A DNA stretch of 23,692 nt from a virus. The translations under genes and the position numbers were made by a program. Below are positions 1 through 7,366 of the stretch, piece after piece. The stretch covers positions 1 through 23,692 of the IMG/VR virus record IMGVR_UViG_3300048113_000935, one strand, 5' to 3'. Positions within the stretch are counted from its first letter, which is position 1. Each line of letters begins with the position of its first letter. The notes beneath the pieces are model-generated. The model was not told the DNA's origin. It searched no databases and saw nothing but the letters and a program-made list of their open reading frames with translations.

Positions 1-5
1 CCATG

Positions 6-13
6 TATTTATA
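6..13 (+). promoter_or_regulatory. TATTTATA box upstream of gp21
   Basis: An exact TATTTATA octamer ends 19 nt before the gp21 start codon. The gp22 gene has a one-mismatch copy at the same 19-nt spacing, and the - strand gene starting at 8740 has an exact copy at 18 nt. The octamer is the reverse complement of the T4 late promoter core TATAAATA, so its functional orientation cannot be settled from sequence. The role as a promoter is inferred from recurrence in intergenic gaps. Confidence 0.35.
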
Positions 14-32
14 GTAATAAAACTACAGATAC

Positions 33-716
33 ATGAAAGTATTAGGACCAAAAGAAACAGGTAAAGGAATATTAATAGAATATGACGCGGGATTTATTTC
101 TCCCAAAGAGAATAAAAGTGTTATATCGGAAATGAAGGGAATTGATTTCTCTGAAGATATTATCCTTTACGCTGTTCTACAGAAATATGATACCCCGAAT
201 AAGAACGGGAGAATCTATCCAGAGAGATTACTCAAGAGAGAGATGGAAAAGTATCAAGAGATAATTGATAAGGGTTCAGCATTAAATGAACTAAATCATC
301 CATCATCTTCACTCATAGATTTAGATAGAGTTTCACATACGATCACCGAGACTTGGTGGGACGGTAAAATTCTTATGGGAAAAATTAAATTACTTCTTTC
401 ACCTGGTTGGAAAAAATCAGGTATTGTAAGTACCAAAGGTGACCAAGCGGCAATGTTATTAATGAACGGTGTTACCTTAGGTATATCATCAAGAGGGGTA
501 GGATCACTTAAATCAGTTAAAGGACAGAATATAGTACAGGAAGACTTTGAATTGGTTTGTTTTGATTTAGTATCATCCCCATCAACACCTGGTGCATATG
601 TATTCCAAGATCCAGGAGATAGAGAAAAATACGAAGAATCGATTGAGGAACAACCTATCGTAGATGAGAGAATGAGTAAACTTATGGGTAATCTCAATAG
701 TTTCTTGTCTAAATAA
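33..716 (+). CDS. 21: Prohead core protease, T4 gp21-like
   Basis: Serine protease that matures the prohead by cleaving the scaffold and the major capsid precursor, typically after (I/L)-x-Glu. The 227-residue length is close to T4 gp21. The protein carries the expected two-part active site: a His in ELNHP (His89) and a Ser in GISSRG (Ser152 or Ser153), with the intervening hydrophobic beta region typical of phage prohead proteases. It lies directly upstream of the gp22-like scaffold and gp23 capsid genes, the conserved T4 order. The first ATG is used; the upstream region has no Shine-Dalgarno but does have a TATTTATA box. The portal gene expected upstream is outside the window. The family is secure; the exact catalytic Ser is less so. 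Confidence 0.93.
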   Translation: MKVLGPKETGKGILIEYDAGFISPKENKSVISEMKGIDFSEDIILYAVLQKYDTPNKNGRIYPERLLKREMEKYQEIIDKGSALNELNHPSSSLIDLDRVSHTITETWWDGKILMGKIKLLLSPGWKKSGIVSTKGDQAAMLLMNGVTLGISSRGVGSLKSVKGQNIVQEDFELVCFDLVSSPSTPGAYVFQDPGDREKYEESIEEQPIVDERMSKLMGNLNSFLSK

Positions 717-770
717 TAAACTTTTCTTTGATTACTATATCATAAAAGTAATTTTTTCTTAATTAACAAG

Positions 771-778
771 TATTTATT
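771..778 (+). promoter_or_regulatory. TATTTATT box upstream of gp22
   Basis: TATTTATT, one mismatch from the TATTTATA octamer seen in other gaps, ends 19 nt before the gp22 ATG. The 81-nt gap (717-797) is otherwise AT-rich, with no hairpin terminator and no Shine-Dalgarno. A second AT-rich stretch (TATATAAAA, near 787) lies too close to the ATG to leave a leader. Promoter function is inferred. Confidence 0.28.
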
Positions 779-797
779 ATTAAACTATATAAAACAA

Positions 798-2105
798 ATG
801 AGTAAAAAATCCATTTTAGAACAAGCATTGCTTCAAGTACAAGACCTTGAAGAGGCAGTAAAGGCAAACGCAAAAGGTATACTTGCTTCAACCATGAAGG
901 AAGAACTAAACGATGTCCTAAACGAATCTATGGAACAAGAGGAAGTTGAACTTTCTACTAAAGAAGACGAACAAGATATGCCAGTCTCGGAACAAGGAAT
1001 TGATGACGAGGAAGGAAATGATGACGAAACTTCGATAAACGACGAGCCAGCAGACGACGTTGATCCAGACATGGAAGATGAAGAGGGTGAAGACGAATCA
1101 GACGACGAATTATCAATAGATGATGAGGACGAAGATTTTTCATTACCAATGGATTCTGAAGAAGAAGGAGAAGACGAAGTACTTGACATGACCGACGCAT
1201 CTGACGATGAAGTCCTAAAGGTATTCAAATCAATGAAACCTGAAGACGGAATTGTTGTGAAACGTGACGGTGATAATGTTGAACTCGAAGACGGAGACGA
1301 CGAATACATCATCAAATTAGATGACGAAGAAAGTGAAGTCGAAGAAGAATACAACGAAGAGGTATCTGAAGAAGAAGTTGAGGAATCAGAAGTATCTGAG
1401 ACCGATATGGAAGAAGAGGTATCTGAAGAAGAAGTATCTGAAACTGATGACACTGTCTACGAAATTGAATTAGAAGACGTATCCGAAGAAGAAGTCTCTG
1501 AAGAAGAAGAAGAAGTTTCCGAAGAGGAGGTATCTGAAGAAGAAATTGACGAATCAGAAGTATCTGAGGAGGAAATGGAAGAAGAAGTCTCTGAAGAGGA
1601 AGAATCTCATGAAGAGGAAGTCGACGAAGCTGCAAGAACAAAATCCAATGTACATGGTGACAAGGGAGGTGCTAACAGAGCCGGTATTAAGTCTAAGACT
1701 AAATATAAGGCAGGTGCAATCAACGAAGAAGTTGAAACTTTAAGAAAACAAAACGGTGAATATAAAAAGGCGTTAGTTTTATTTAAAGAGAAACTAAACG
1801 AGGTTGCTGTGTTTAACGCTAACTTGGCATACGCTACAAGATTGTTCACAGAACATTCGACAACTCGTCAAGAGAAATTGAATATTTTGAAAAGATTTGA
1901 CTCTGTCAGTTCTTTAACAGAATCTAAATCCACTTATAAAGTAATAGAAGGTGAATTAGGTTCAAAACAAAATGTTACTGAGTCGGTTGCCAAAGCAATC
2001 GTTTCAACTCCGACATCATCCTCATCTCAAGAAGTACTTTCAGAAACGAAAGCATATGAAAGTCCACAATTCAAGAGAATGAAAGATTTAATGTCAAAAT
2101 TATAA
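798..2105 (+). CDS. 22: Prohead core scaffolding protein, T4 gp22-like
   Basis: Internal scaffold around which the capsid shell assembles, later degraded by gp21. The 435-residue protein has an N-terminal helix (1-45), a very acidic region (about 45-275), and a C-terminal part from about 309 that is coiled-coil-like and contains FNANLAYATRLF, a signature of the T4-like core protein. A short less acidic segment (about 137-175) looks like a small beta domain embedded in the acidic region, as I recall in other far-T4 scaffolds. Residues 189-269 are a degenerate VSEEE repeat. The protein is longer than T4 gp22 (about 270 residues), mainly because of the acidic expansion. Position between gp21 and gp23 supports the call. 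The C-terminus (FKRMKDLMSKL) resembles the RIKxLL ends of two other proteins here. Confidence 0.88.
   Translation: MSKKSILEQALLQVQDLEEAVKANAKGILASTMKEELNDVLNESMEQEEVELSTKEDEQDMPVSEQGIDDEEGNDDETSINDEPADDVDPDMEDEEGEDESDDELSIDDEDEDFSLPMDSEEEGEDEVLDMTDASDDEVLKVFKSMKPEDGIVVKRDGDNVELEDGDDEYIIKLDDEESEVEEEYNEEVSEEEVEESEVSETDMEEEVSEEEVSETDDTVYEIELEDVSEEEVSEEEEEVSEEEVSEEEIDESEVSEEEMEEEVSEEEESHEEEVDEAARTKSNVHGDKGGANRAGIKSKTKYKAGAINEEVETLRKQNGEYKKALVLFKEKLNEVAVFNANLAYATRLFTEHSTTRQEKLNILKRFDSVSSLTESKSTYKVIEGELGSKQNVTESVAKAIVSTPTSSSSQEVLSETKAYESPQFKRMKDLMSKL
1362..1604 (+). repeat. VSEEE-coding low-complexity repeat inside gp22
   Basis: About ten copies of a Val-Ser-Glu core (mostly VSEEE, with VSETD variants) encoded by GTATCTGAAGAAGAA-type units at irregular spacing. 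It gives an extremely acidic segment. Because units are near-identical at DNA level, copy number could vary between relatives. The opposite strand stays open here only because of this composition (Ser-rich shadow frame). Confidence 0.8.
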
Positions 2106-2140
2106 TAAAATAAATAAAAAAACTAAAACTTACATTTAAA

Positions 2141-3865
2141 ATGGGAGCATTATTAGAATCAGGTATGGTTGGTAACATTGGGTTAAAACACCTAAGAGTT
2201 ATCAAAGAAGATACCATCAAAAAATGGGATGACCTAGGTTTCTTAGAGGGACTTAATGGACATCAAAAAGATAACATCGCTCAGTTATATGAAAACCAAG
2301 CGTCTTATCTAATTAACGAAGCTGCTGTGTCTGACGCATCAGGTTCATTCGAAACAGTTGTTTTTCCAATTATTAGAAGAGTATTCTCTAAATTATTGGC
2401 AAACGATATCGTTTCTGTACAAGCTATGAACTTACCAATTGGTAAATTGTTCTACTTTGTACCTAAAATCGGTGAAAGAGATGCAAATGGTAATCACAAG
2501 AAACCTTATGGTATACCAAACGGAGACAATGACGTAGCAAACGGAGACTTTGACGGTGGAAGAAATCTTTATGATAGATTCTACGAAGAAGGTGACGGAG
2601 CTGATGAAGGTCTGTTTGACTACTCTAAAGGTAAGTACACTGTACAAACTCTTGCAGGAAAAAAATTCGTAACATTTGAAAACGGATTGGCAACTGATTC
2701 AGATACTTTAGCGGCAGGTACTTATTCATCTGTGATTATTAAAGTTGATGGTTTTGATAAAAGAGGATCAGGTAAAATTTCAGGACCTAATGGTAATGAA
2801 ATGGATACTGAAGAATTTTTAGCATCTTTAGAAATATCTCACGCTGGTATTAACGGTGGAATTAAATTACCTTTTAACGTTGTAACTCAGAAATACGGAA
2901 ACGGAATCGTTGAGTACGGTGCAAAAGGAACAGGTAACACAGGAGAATATCCTGATATCGTAGATAAAGACGGTGTAATTTACCTACAAGTTGATATGGA
3001 AACATATACAGCGGCGGCAGGTTTTGCAGCTGAAGTAATAGATAACCCTATTAACGCAACTGATTTAGCGGGAACTTACAGACAGTATGGTTCACTTGAA
3101 TTCGAAGATGAAATCGGAGAAGTATCTTTCGATTTAGATTCTGTAACAGTTTCTGTTACTGAAAGAAAGTTAAGAGCTAGCTGGTCTCCTGAATTGGCTC
3201 AGGATGTATCTGCTTTCCATAACATCGACGCTGAGGCTGAGTTAACTGCATTGTTATCTGAGCAAATCGCGGCTGAGGTTGATAGAGAGATCTTAAGAGA
3301 CTTAAGAAAAGGTGCAGCTTGGAACCTTAAATGGGACTACAATGAGTGGAAATACGGTGGAGACGCTGGAAAAACACTACAGGGTTATACTCAAAAGGAT
3401 TGGAACCAAACGTTAATTACTAAAATTAACCAATTATCGGCTCAAATCCATAAAACTACACTTAGAGGTGGTGCTAACTGGATCGTTGTTTCTTCTGAAG
3501 TTTCAGCTGTATTCGATGACTTAGAGTACTTCCACGTATCTAACGCAGGTGCAGAACAAGATCAGTACAATATGGGTATTGAGAAAGTTGGTACTTTAGC
3601 AGGAAGATACCAAGTGTATAGAGATCCTTACTTCCCAGCGGGTAAAGTATTGGTTGGACATAAAGGAAAGTCGTTGTTAGACGCAGGGTACATTTACGCA
3701 CCTTACGTACCGTTACAACTTACACCTACAATGTACAATCCATTCAACTTTACACCGATCAAGGGTATCATGACGAGATACGCTAAGAAAATGGTTAATA
3801 ACCGTTACTTCGGTGTAATAAACGTTGCAGGATTACAAACATTCAACTTAGATTCTTTAAGATAA
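2141..3865 (+). CDS. 23: Major capsid protein, T4 gp23-like
   Basis: Main shell protein of the head. The 574-residue product contains the typical gp23 stretch FPIIRRVFSKLLANDIVSVQ followed by a MNLPIG segment (about 75-100), a long central domain and the characteristic C-terminal end with RYFGVINVAGL. The N-terminal 60 residues form the removable delta peptide: the LINE/AAVS site puts a gp21-type (I/L)-x-Glu cleavage after Glu60, very near the T4 position (Glu65). It is about 50 residues longer than T4 gp23, so an insertion in the body is likely. There is no Shine-Dalgarno; the 35-nt leader is almost all A and T with AAAACTTACATTTAAA before the ATG. A terminator follows 25 nt after the stop. 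Confidence 0.96.
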   Translation: MGALLESGMVGNIGLKHLRVIKEDTIKKWDDLGFLEGLNGHQKDNIAQLYENQASYLINEAAVSDASGSFETVVFPIIRRVFSKLLANDIVSVQAMNLPIGKLFYFVPKIGERDANGNHKKPYGIPNGDNDVANGDFDGGRNLYDRFYEEGDGADEGLFDYSKGKYTVQTLAGKKFVTFENGLATDSDTLAAGTYSSVIIKVDGFDKRGSGKISGPNGNEMDTEEFLASLEISHAGINGGIKLPFNVVTQKYGNGIVEYGAKGTGNTGEYPDIVDKDGVIYLQVDMETYTAAAGFAAEVIDNPINATDLAGTYRQYGSLEFEDEIGEVSFDLDSVTVSVTERKLRASWSPELAQDVSAFHNIDAEAELTALLSEQIAAEVDREILRDLRKGAAWNLKWDYNEWKYGGDAGKTLQGYTQKDWNQTLITKINQLSAQIHKTTLRGGANWIVVSSEVSAVFDDLEYFHVSNAGAEQDQYNMGIEKVGTLAGRYQVYRDPYFPAGKVLVGHKGKSLLDAGYIYAPYVPLQLTPTMYNPFNFTPIKGIMTRYAKKMVNNRYFGVINVAGLQTFNLDSLR

Positions 3866-3890
3866 TATATCTTTAAGTTCTATTAATATT

Positions 3891-3919
3891 AAAGGGGATC
3901 GATTCGGTCCCCTTTTTTT
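3891..3919 (+). terminator. Intrinsic terminator after gp23
   Basis: Stem-loop with GGGGA (3894-3898) pairing with TCCCC (3908-3912), extended inward by a T-G and two C-G pairs around a three-base loop, and outward by AAA/TTT. Seven T residues (3913-3919) follow the stem. It sits 25 nt after the gp23 stop and would end the highly expressed head operon. It is the only convincing rho-independent terminator I see in the window. Confidence 0.93.
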
Positions 3920-3948
3920 ATTGCATTATTTTCTGTATATTATAACTT

Positions 3949-4389
3949 ATGGTATGGAAAGATTACTTTGTTAGTATTGCAGAACAAGTTAAAGAAAAGT
4001 CTAAAGACATTAAGACTAAAATAGGTGCCGTTATTGTTGGTAAGGACAATGAAATTCTAAGTACGGGATATAACTCATTCCCAAGAGGATTAAACGATAA
4101 TGTGGTTCAGAGACAAGAACGACCTGAAAAATACTTTTGGTTTGAACACGCTGAAAGAAACGCCATATATAATGCTGCGAGAATAGGTGTATCACTAAAA
4201 CAATCCACAGTATATCTAACTTCAGGACTACCATGTATGGACTGTGCAAGAGGTTTGGTACAATCGGGGGTAATAAAGATTGTCTGTAAAGAACATTGTA
4301 CTACTAAGAATTTAGGTAAGTGGAAAGAAAGTCAAGAACGATCTCTTATTTTGTTAAATGAGTGTGGGGTAGAAGTCGAGTTTTATTAA
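3949..4389 (+). CDS. dCMP deaminase (deoxycytidylate deaminase family)
   Basis: Zinc enzyme converting dCMP to dUMP, the precursor for thymidylate. The HAE motif (His67, catalytic Glu69) and PCMDC motif (Cys96, Cys99) give the full zinc-binding and proton-transfer set of the cytidine/deoxycytidylate deaminase fold. At 146 residues it is shorter than T4 gene cd (193) and close to bacterial dCMP deaminase-like proteins. It follows the gp23 terminator by 29 nt, so it probably has its own promoter in the AT-rich 3920-3948 segment. Its last 44 nt overlap the 3' end of the convergent gene ending at 4346. With the dUTPase at 16950-17606 it forms a dUMP supply route. A general ComEB-type deaminase is the alternative. 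Confidence 0.88.
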   Translation: MVWKDYFVSIAEQVKEKSKDIKTKIGAVIVGKDNEILSTGYNSFPRGLNDNVVQRQERPEKYFWFEHAERNAIYNAARIGVSLKQSTVYLTSGLPCMDCARGLVQSGVIKIVCKEHCTTKNLGKWKESQERSLILLNECGVEVEFY

Positions 4390-4657
4390 GTTTCCTTATT
4401 TTTACATTTAAGTCACCACTTCCCTTAATAACCCTATGGAATTCTCCTTCAGGTATTGTAACAACTAAACCTTTTGTAATTTTAATTGGAAGTTCATTAT
4501 CCATTTGAAACGACCAATCACTTTCATGTAAAAAAGTAACTTCACGATCTTCATTATCGAAGTGCCATTTTAATTCAGACTCATTAATATCCCTTGGAAA
4601 TATCCTTGTACTGTAATTGTTATACAATATTTCCCTAAATGGTAAAGTTTCTCCCAT
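4346..4657 (-). CDS. Small cupin-like phage protein, unknown function
   Basis: 103 residues. The middle and C-terminal parts read as a short beta-barrel: LKWHFDNEDREVTFL, then FQMDNELPIKI, then IPEGEFHRVIKG with the Pro-x-Gly-x-x-His pattern typical of the second cupin motif. I recall similar short proteins in T4-like phages of marine bacteria, without an assigned role. It is the last gene of the long - strand block; its start overlaps the preceding stop by one base (TAATG), and its 3' end overlaps the convergent deaminase gene by 44 nt. The N-terminus (MGETLPFREILYNN) resembles the short helical leaders of neighbouring genes. Function is unknown. Confidence 0.7.
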   Translation of the reverse strand: MGETLPFREILYNNYSTRIFPRDINESELKWHFDNEDREVTFLHESDWSFQMDNELPIKITKGLVVTIPEGEFHRVIKGSGDLNVKIRKLNKTRLLPHTHLTK

Positions 4658-5157
4658 TAAAGTGTAAAGTTTTTCTTATTACTTTGTTTAATGATGTCCA
4701 TCAGTGAATTAAAGACAGATTTTTCATTAATATATAGTCCTCTAATTATTATTTTACCGTATTCTATTAATGCAACTCCTGATTCATATTCATCGTAATC
4801 TTTACCTACATCACCCTCTTCCATTGAGATGGTAGCAAACATAGTTAGACTACCTTCTACCATTTCTGCATTATCTTTATCCAATACATCATATGAGTAA
4901 CGACCATCTTCATCCTCATCTTCCTCAGGATATTTATCGGCCATATAATAATCGTTGTCCACCATATCGGTGTGGGCTAAATACTTGTCTTGTGTTTGTT
5001 TGTTTCTTACAATAAACAATCCTGTTTTTTTATCCCATAACAACAATTCAAAACGATCTTCTACATCATCTAGTTCAGAGTCATAGAAACCCTCTCCTGT
5101 GGAATCAGGGTATTCTGGCGGGTCATAATACCCTTCAAATAAATCAAATAATTTCAT
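4657..5157 (-). CDS. Acidic hypothetical protein, possible internal head protein
   Basis: 166 residues, strongly acidic, with Asp/Glu runs (YPEEDEDEDGRYSYD). I do not recognise a family. It begins MKLFDLFEGYYD, a short hydrophobic-acidic leader ending in Leu-Phe-Glu that fits both the T4 capsid-targeting style and the gp21 cleavage rule (I/L)-x-Glu; this is inference. The core has repeated beta-like strands (KTGLFIVRN, SLTMFATISMEEG, ALIEYGKIIIRGLYI). It is translationally coupled: its stop overlaps the start of the cupin-like gene, and one base separates it from the preceding DUF5872 gene (TAATATG). Confidence 0.72.
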   Translation of the reverse strand: MKLFDLFEGYYDPPEYPDSTGEGFYDSELDDVEDRFELLLWDKKTGLFIVRNKQTQDKYLAHTDMVDNDYYMADKYPEEDEDEDGRYSYDVLDKDNAEMVEGSLTMFATISMEEGDVGKDYDEYESGVALIEYGKIIIRGLYINEKSVFNSLMDIIKQSNKKNFTL

Positions 5158-5158
5158 A

Positions 5159-6142
5159 TTACCAAGGATTAGAAGATTTTATACCTAACGCTTTACGGTA
5201 TCGTGCAATATTACAACTCCAATATCCCGCTTTAGTACGATCTTTCTTCTCACTACATTTATGTCTAGCCCTAAACGATTTTGCTGCCTTCTTATTATTA
5301 TTCCTAACCTTTAAATTAGGGTCTCCAAAAGTTACTTTCTTAATTGTTCCTTTTGGGGTTTTAACATAGACCGCAAATTTCTTTGGTCCACTAGGGGTTC
5401 TAAATGGTTTGTTTAATTTAACGTTTTTACCTCTGTGTTTTGCTTCAAGTAAATGTTCGTCTTGATTTTCAATGAAAGGTATATCTAAATAAACCTCAGA
5501 ACCTTCATATAAACCTGTTTGTCCTAAATCAGTATTAATTAAATCTAAATCGATTCCTGAGACTTCTAAGACATTATCTTCACTTAACTGACGTACTTCA
5601 TTATAAATGTTAAAGAACTCATTAGAATAGATCCTATATACGTTCTCGACAATAGGTAAGTTATTATTAATATGGTATTGTAAACCTTCACTTAGTTGTT
5701 TAGATTCATTTACCATTTTAAGTTTAGGTTCTTGTATAGTTAACTTTTGTTGATCTAAGTTATTGAAAACTAAAGAAATGATTCTGTTTTCATCAAACCT
5801 CGCAAAGTTAGGTGTTCTACCTTTACCTGATTTTTTACTTTTTCTCTCTTTACGTCTTTTTTGACGTGTCATTGATTTTTTTTCTTTCTTACTGTACGAC
5901 CCTGTTGTTTTAGGTGTTTTCTTAGAGACTTTTTTGGATGGTCTACATTTCGGGTATCCCTTTCTTTTTGAGTCTCCATCTGCATCACCTCTCCCACATG
6001 GTGGGTGTTTACCATCTACTTTACGAGATACATCAACCCATTTTTCTTTAAACCAACGACCAAGATCTTCCTGAAGTACCTCTCCGTTTGAGAGACACTC
6101 CTCTAAATAAACCTTATCTTCTTCGTTTATGGTAATTTTCAT
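5159..6142 (-). CDS. DUF5872-like basic protein with phage C-terminal Cys domain
   Basis: 327 residues in three parts. Residues about 24-75 (GRWFKEKWVDVSRK, KHPPCGRG, GYPKCRPS) match what I recall as DUF5872, found in phages and large DNA viruses. Residues about 70-115 are extremely Lys/Arg-rich, suited to nucleic-acid binding. The last ~85 residues (PSGPKKFAVYVKTPKG, FGDP, SFRARHKC, GYWSC) form a second module that recurs at the C-termini of T4-like phage structural proteins. A helical linker joins them. Paired Cys residues in both modules could bind metal. It starts directly after the preceding stop (TAAATG). A DNA-associated internal head or packaging role is plausible but unproven; a biochemical function is not known to me. 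Confidence 0.72.
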   Translation of the reverse strand: MKITINEEDKVYLEECLSNGEVLQEDLGRWFKEKWVDVSRKVDGKHPPCGRGDADGDSKRKGYPKCRPSKKVSKKTPKTTGSYSKKEKKSMTRQKRRKERKSKKSGKGRTPNFARFDENRIISLVFNNLDQQKLTIQEPKLKMVNESKQLSEGLQYHINNNLPIVENVYRIYSNEFFNIYNEVRQLSEDNVLEVSGIDLDLINTDLGQTGLYEGSEVYLDIPFIENQDEHLLEAKHRGKNVKLNKPFRTPSGPKKFAVYVKTPKGTIKKVTFGDPNLKVRNNNKKAAKSFRARHKCSEKKDRTKAGYWSCNIARYRKALGIKSSNPW

Positions 6143-6889
6143 TTAGTTCTTTTTCTTAGGAGTTGATGGTGGGTTTAAAAATTCTTGAAATTTCTTAGTT
6201 AGTTGTTCAAGTTCAGGATCATTCATACCATCAAGTAGGTCACTTGAATATTGTTTTATAAACGATGGTGTTACGAACATGTATGTGTCTTTATGTATAG
6301 TTAATTCAGTACTTGTACTATGTTCTTTTATACAAGGTCCTATAGACAATGCTTGTGAATTTTGTTCAGTATCAAAAGTACATACAATAGCACTAATGAC
6401 AGGCATTCCTAATAAGTACTCACATACAAATATAATGTTACTGGCCTTCTTTGAGGTGTGACTCTTATCTCCTGAAATATTTAATCCCTCTTTTCCAACT
6501 GAACTAACCATCGCCTTTGCAAATGCCAATCCTCCAACACCTGTGGCGAGTCCAAGAACCCCTTCTAATAACTCCTTAGAAAACGTTGCTCCCCAAGAAT
6601 TAGATTTATGATTAACGTCTTCTTCATTAACGTGTACGAAACAACCCGAAGAATCAATTATTTTTTGTAATGCGTCGTAATCATAAAGAGACTTTCCTTC
6701 TTTATCCAATGCCTTTGTCATTGCACCAAAAAATACAGACACTTCCGCGAATACATCTCTTACTTCTTTTTCTATCGTTGTATTGGTCATATCAGTAGTT
6801 GCCATCATGATATTACCCGTTTCATTAAAAACAAACCCCTTTTTAACTTCTTGGTTATTTGGGTCTTGTTGTGTTACTTTATCAGCCAT
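6143..6889 (-). CDS. Hypothetical protein with Gly-rich hydrophobic segment
   Basis: 248 residues, not recognised. Features: an N-terminal soluble region, a Gly/Ala-rich hydrophobic stretch (about 104-132, LLEGVLGLATGVGGLAFAKA) that could insert in a membrane, a second hydrophobic stretch (about 151-172, IIFVCEYLLGMPVISAIVC), and a Lys-rich tail (STPKKKN). There is no signal peptide. Four Cys residues are scattered (83, 156, 170 and near 190). It lies between a Cys-rich small protein and the DUF5872-like protein, in a group of putative virion components. Composition suggests a membrane-active or pore-like protein, but that is only a pattern reading. The 19-nt upstream gap has no Shine-Dalgarno and no TATTTATA box. 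Confidence 0.72.
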   Translation of the reverse strand: MADKVTQQDPNNQEVKKGFVFNETGNIMMATTDMTNTTIEKEVRDVFAEVSVFFGAMTKALDKEGKSLYDYDALQKIIDSSGCFVHVNEEDVNHKSNSWGATFSKELLEGVLGLATGVGGLAFAKAMVSSVGKEGLNISGDKSHTSKKASNIIFVCEYLLGMPVISAIVCTFDTEQNSQALSIGPCIKEHSTSTELTIHKDTYMFVTPSFIKQYSSDLLDGMNDPELEQLTKKFQEFLNPPSTPKKKN

Positions 6890-6908
6890 ATTAATTTACT
6901 TTAAAATT

Positions 6909-7352
6909 TTATTTTTTCTTTTTACAGTATGAACCTGAACATCTTTTTTTACCGTCCAAACCTTTAATTGATCCTTTACAAACTCGTACCGCGTATCCGT
7001 TAGCATATGCAGATGGATATACATCAAACTTAGACTTAGCCGCTGACTTACCTCTTGCACATAAAGTGTTTTTCTTTTTCTTCTTTGCTTCTTGTAATTC
7101 ATGACCATCTTCTGTTTGGTTCATTAAGAAGTCCAATACTTGATCCATGTTTTCTTTAGCAACACTAACGTGATCGTCGGCCCAATCGTGACCATTTTGT
7201 AATATGTCTTCAATTACATTTTCGTCCAAATTCAACAAAATTTCACATTGTCTGTGTATTTGTTTAAGGTTACTAAAAAACATATAATTTTCAGTTCTCT
7301 CCTCATTGAGGGAGTTTAAATGTTTTTTTATTAATTTTTTAATATTGTCCAT
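6909..7352 (-). CDS. Small protein with C-terminal Cys/Lys-rich phage module
   Basis: 147 residues. The N-terminal ~90 residues are helical and acidic (RQCEILLNLDENVIEDILQNGHDW is the most family-like part). After a Lys-rich linker (EAKKKKKN) comes a compact module, CARGKSAAKSKFDVYPSAYANGYAVRVCKG, then CSGSYC. I recall this KFDVYPSAYAN-A-x-x-V-C module as widespread in T4-like phages and some giant viruses, often in proteins that also carry DUF5872, which is the next but one gene here. Its basic charge and four cysteines suggest DNA or metal binding. The N-terminus (MDNIKKLIKKHLNSLNEE) resembles a capsid-targeting peptide with a gp21-type L-N-E site. Function is unknown. Confidence 0.75.
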   Translation of the reverse strand: MDNIKKLIKKHLNSLNEERTENYMFFSNLKQIHRQCEILLNLDENVIEDILQNGHDWADDHVSVAKENMDQVLDFLMNQTEDGHELQEAKKKKKNTLCARGKSAAKSKFDVYPSAYANGYAVRVCKGSIKGLDGKKRCSGSYCKKKK

Positions 7353-7366
7353 ATCTAATAAGTAGT

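Noticed and set aside
1-4. Possible - strand gene starting at position 4 (CAT) after TATAAATA
   Set aside because: Only four bases are inside the window, so it cannot be supported; the + strand gp21 gene explains the gap.
833-1453. Open frame of 206 codons on the - strand, Ser-rich
   Set aside because: It mirrors the Glu/Asp-rich scaffold gene: GAA/GAC repeats read as Ser/Ser-like codons on the other strand. No start context, and gp22 is clear on the + strand.
6896-7108. Open frame of 70 codons on the - strand
   Set aside because: Out-of-frame overlap with the 147-residue gene, whose KFDVYPSAYAN module is recognisable.
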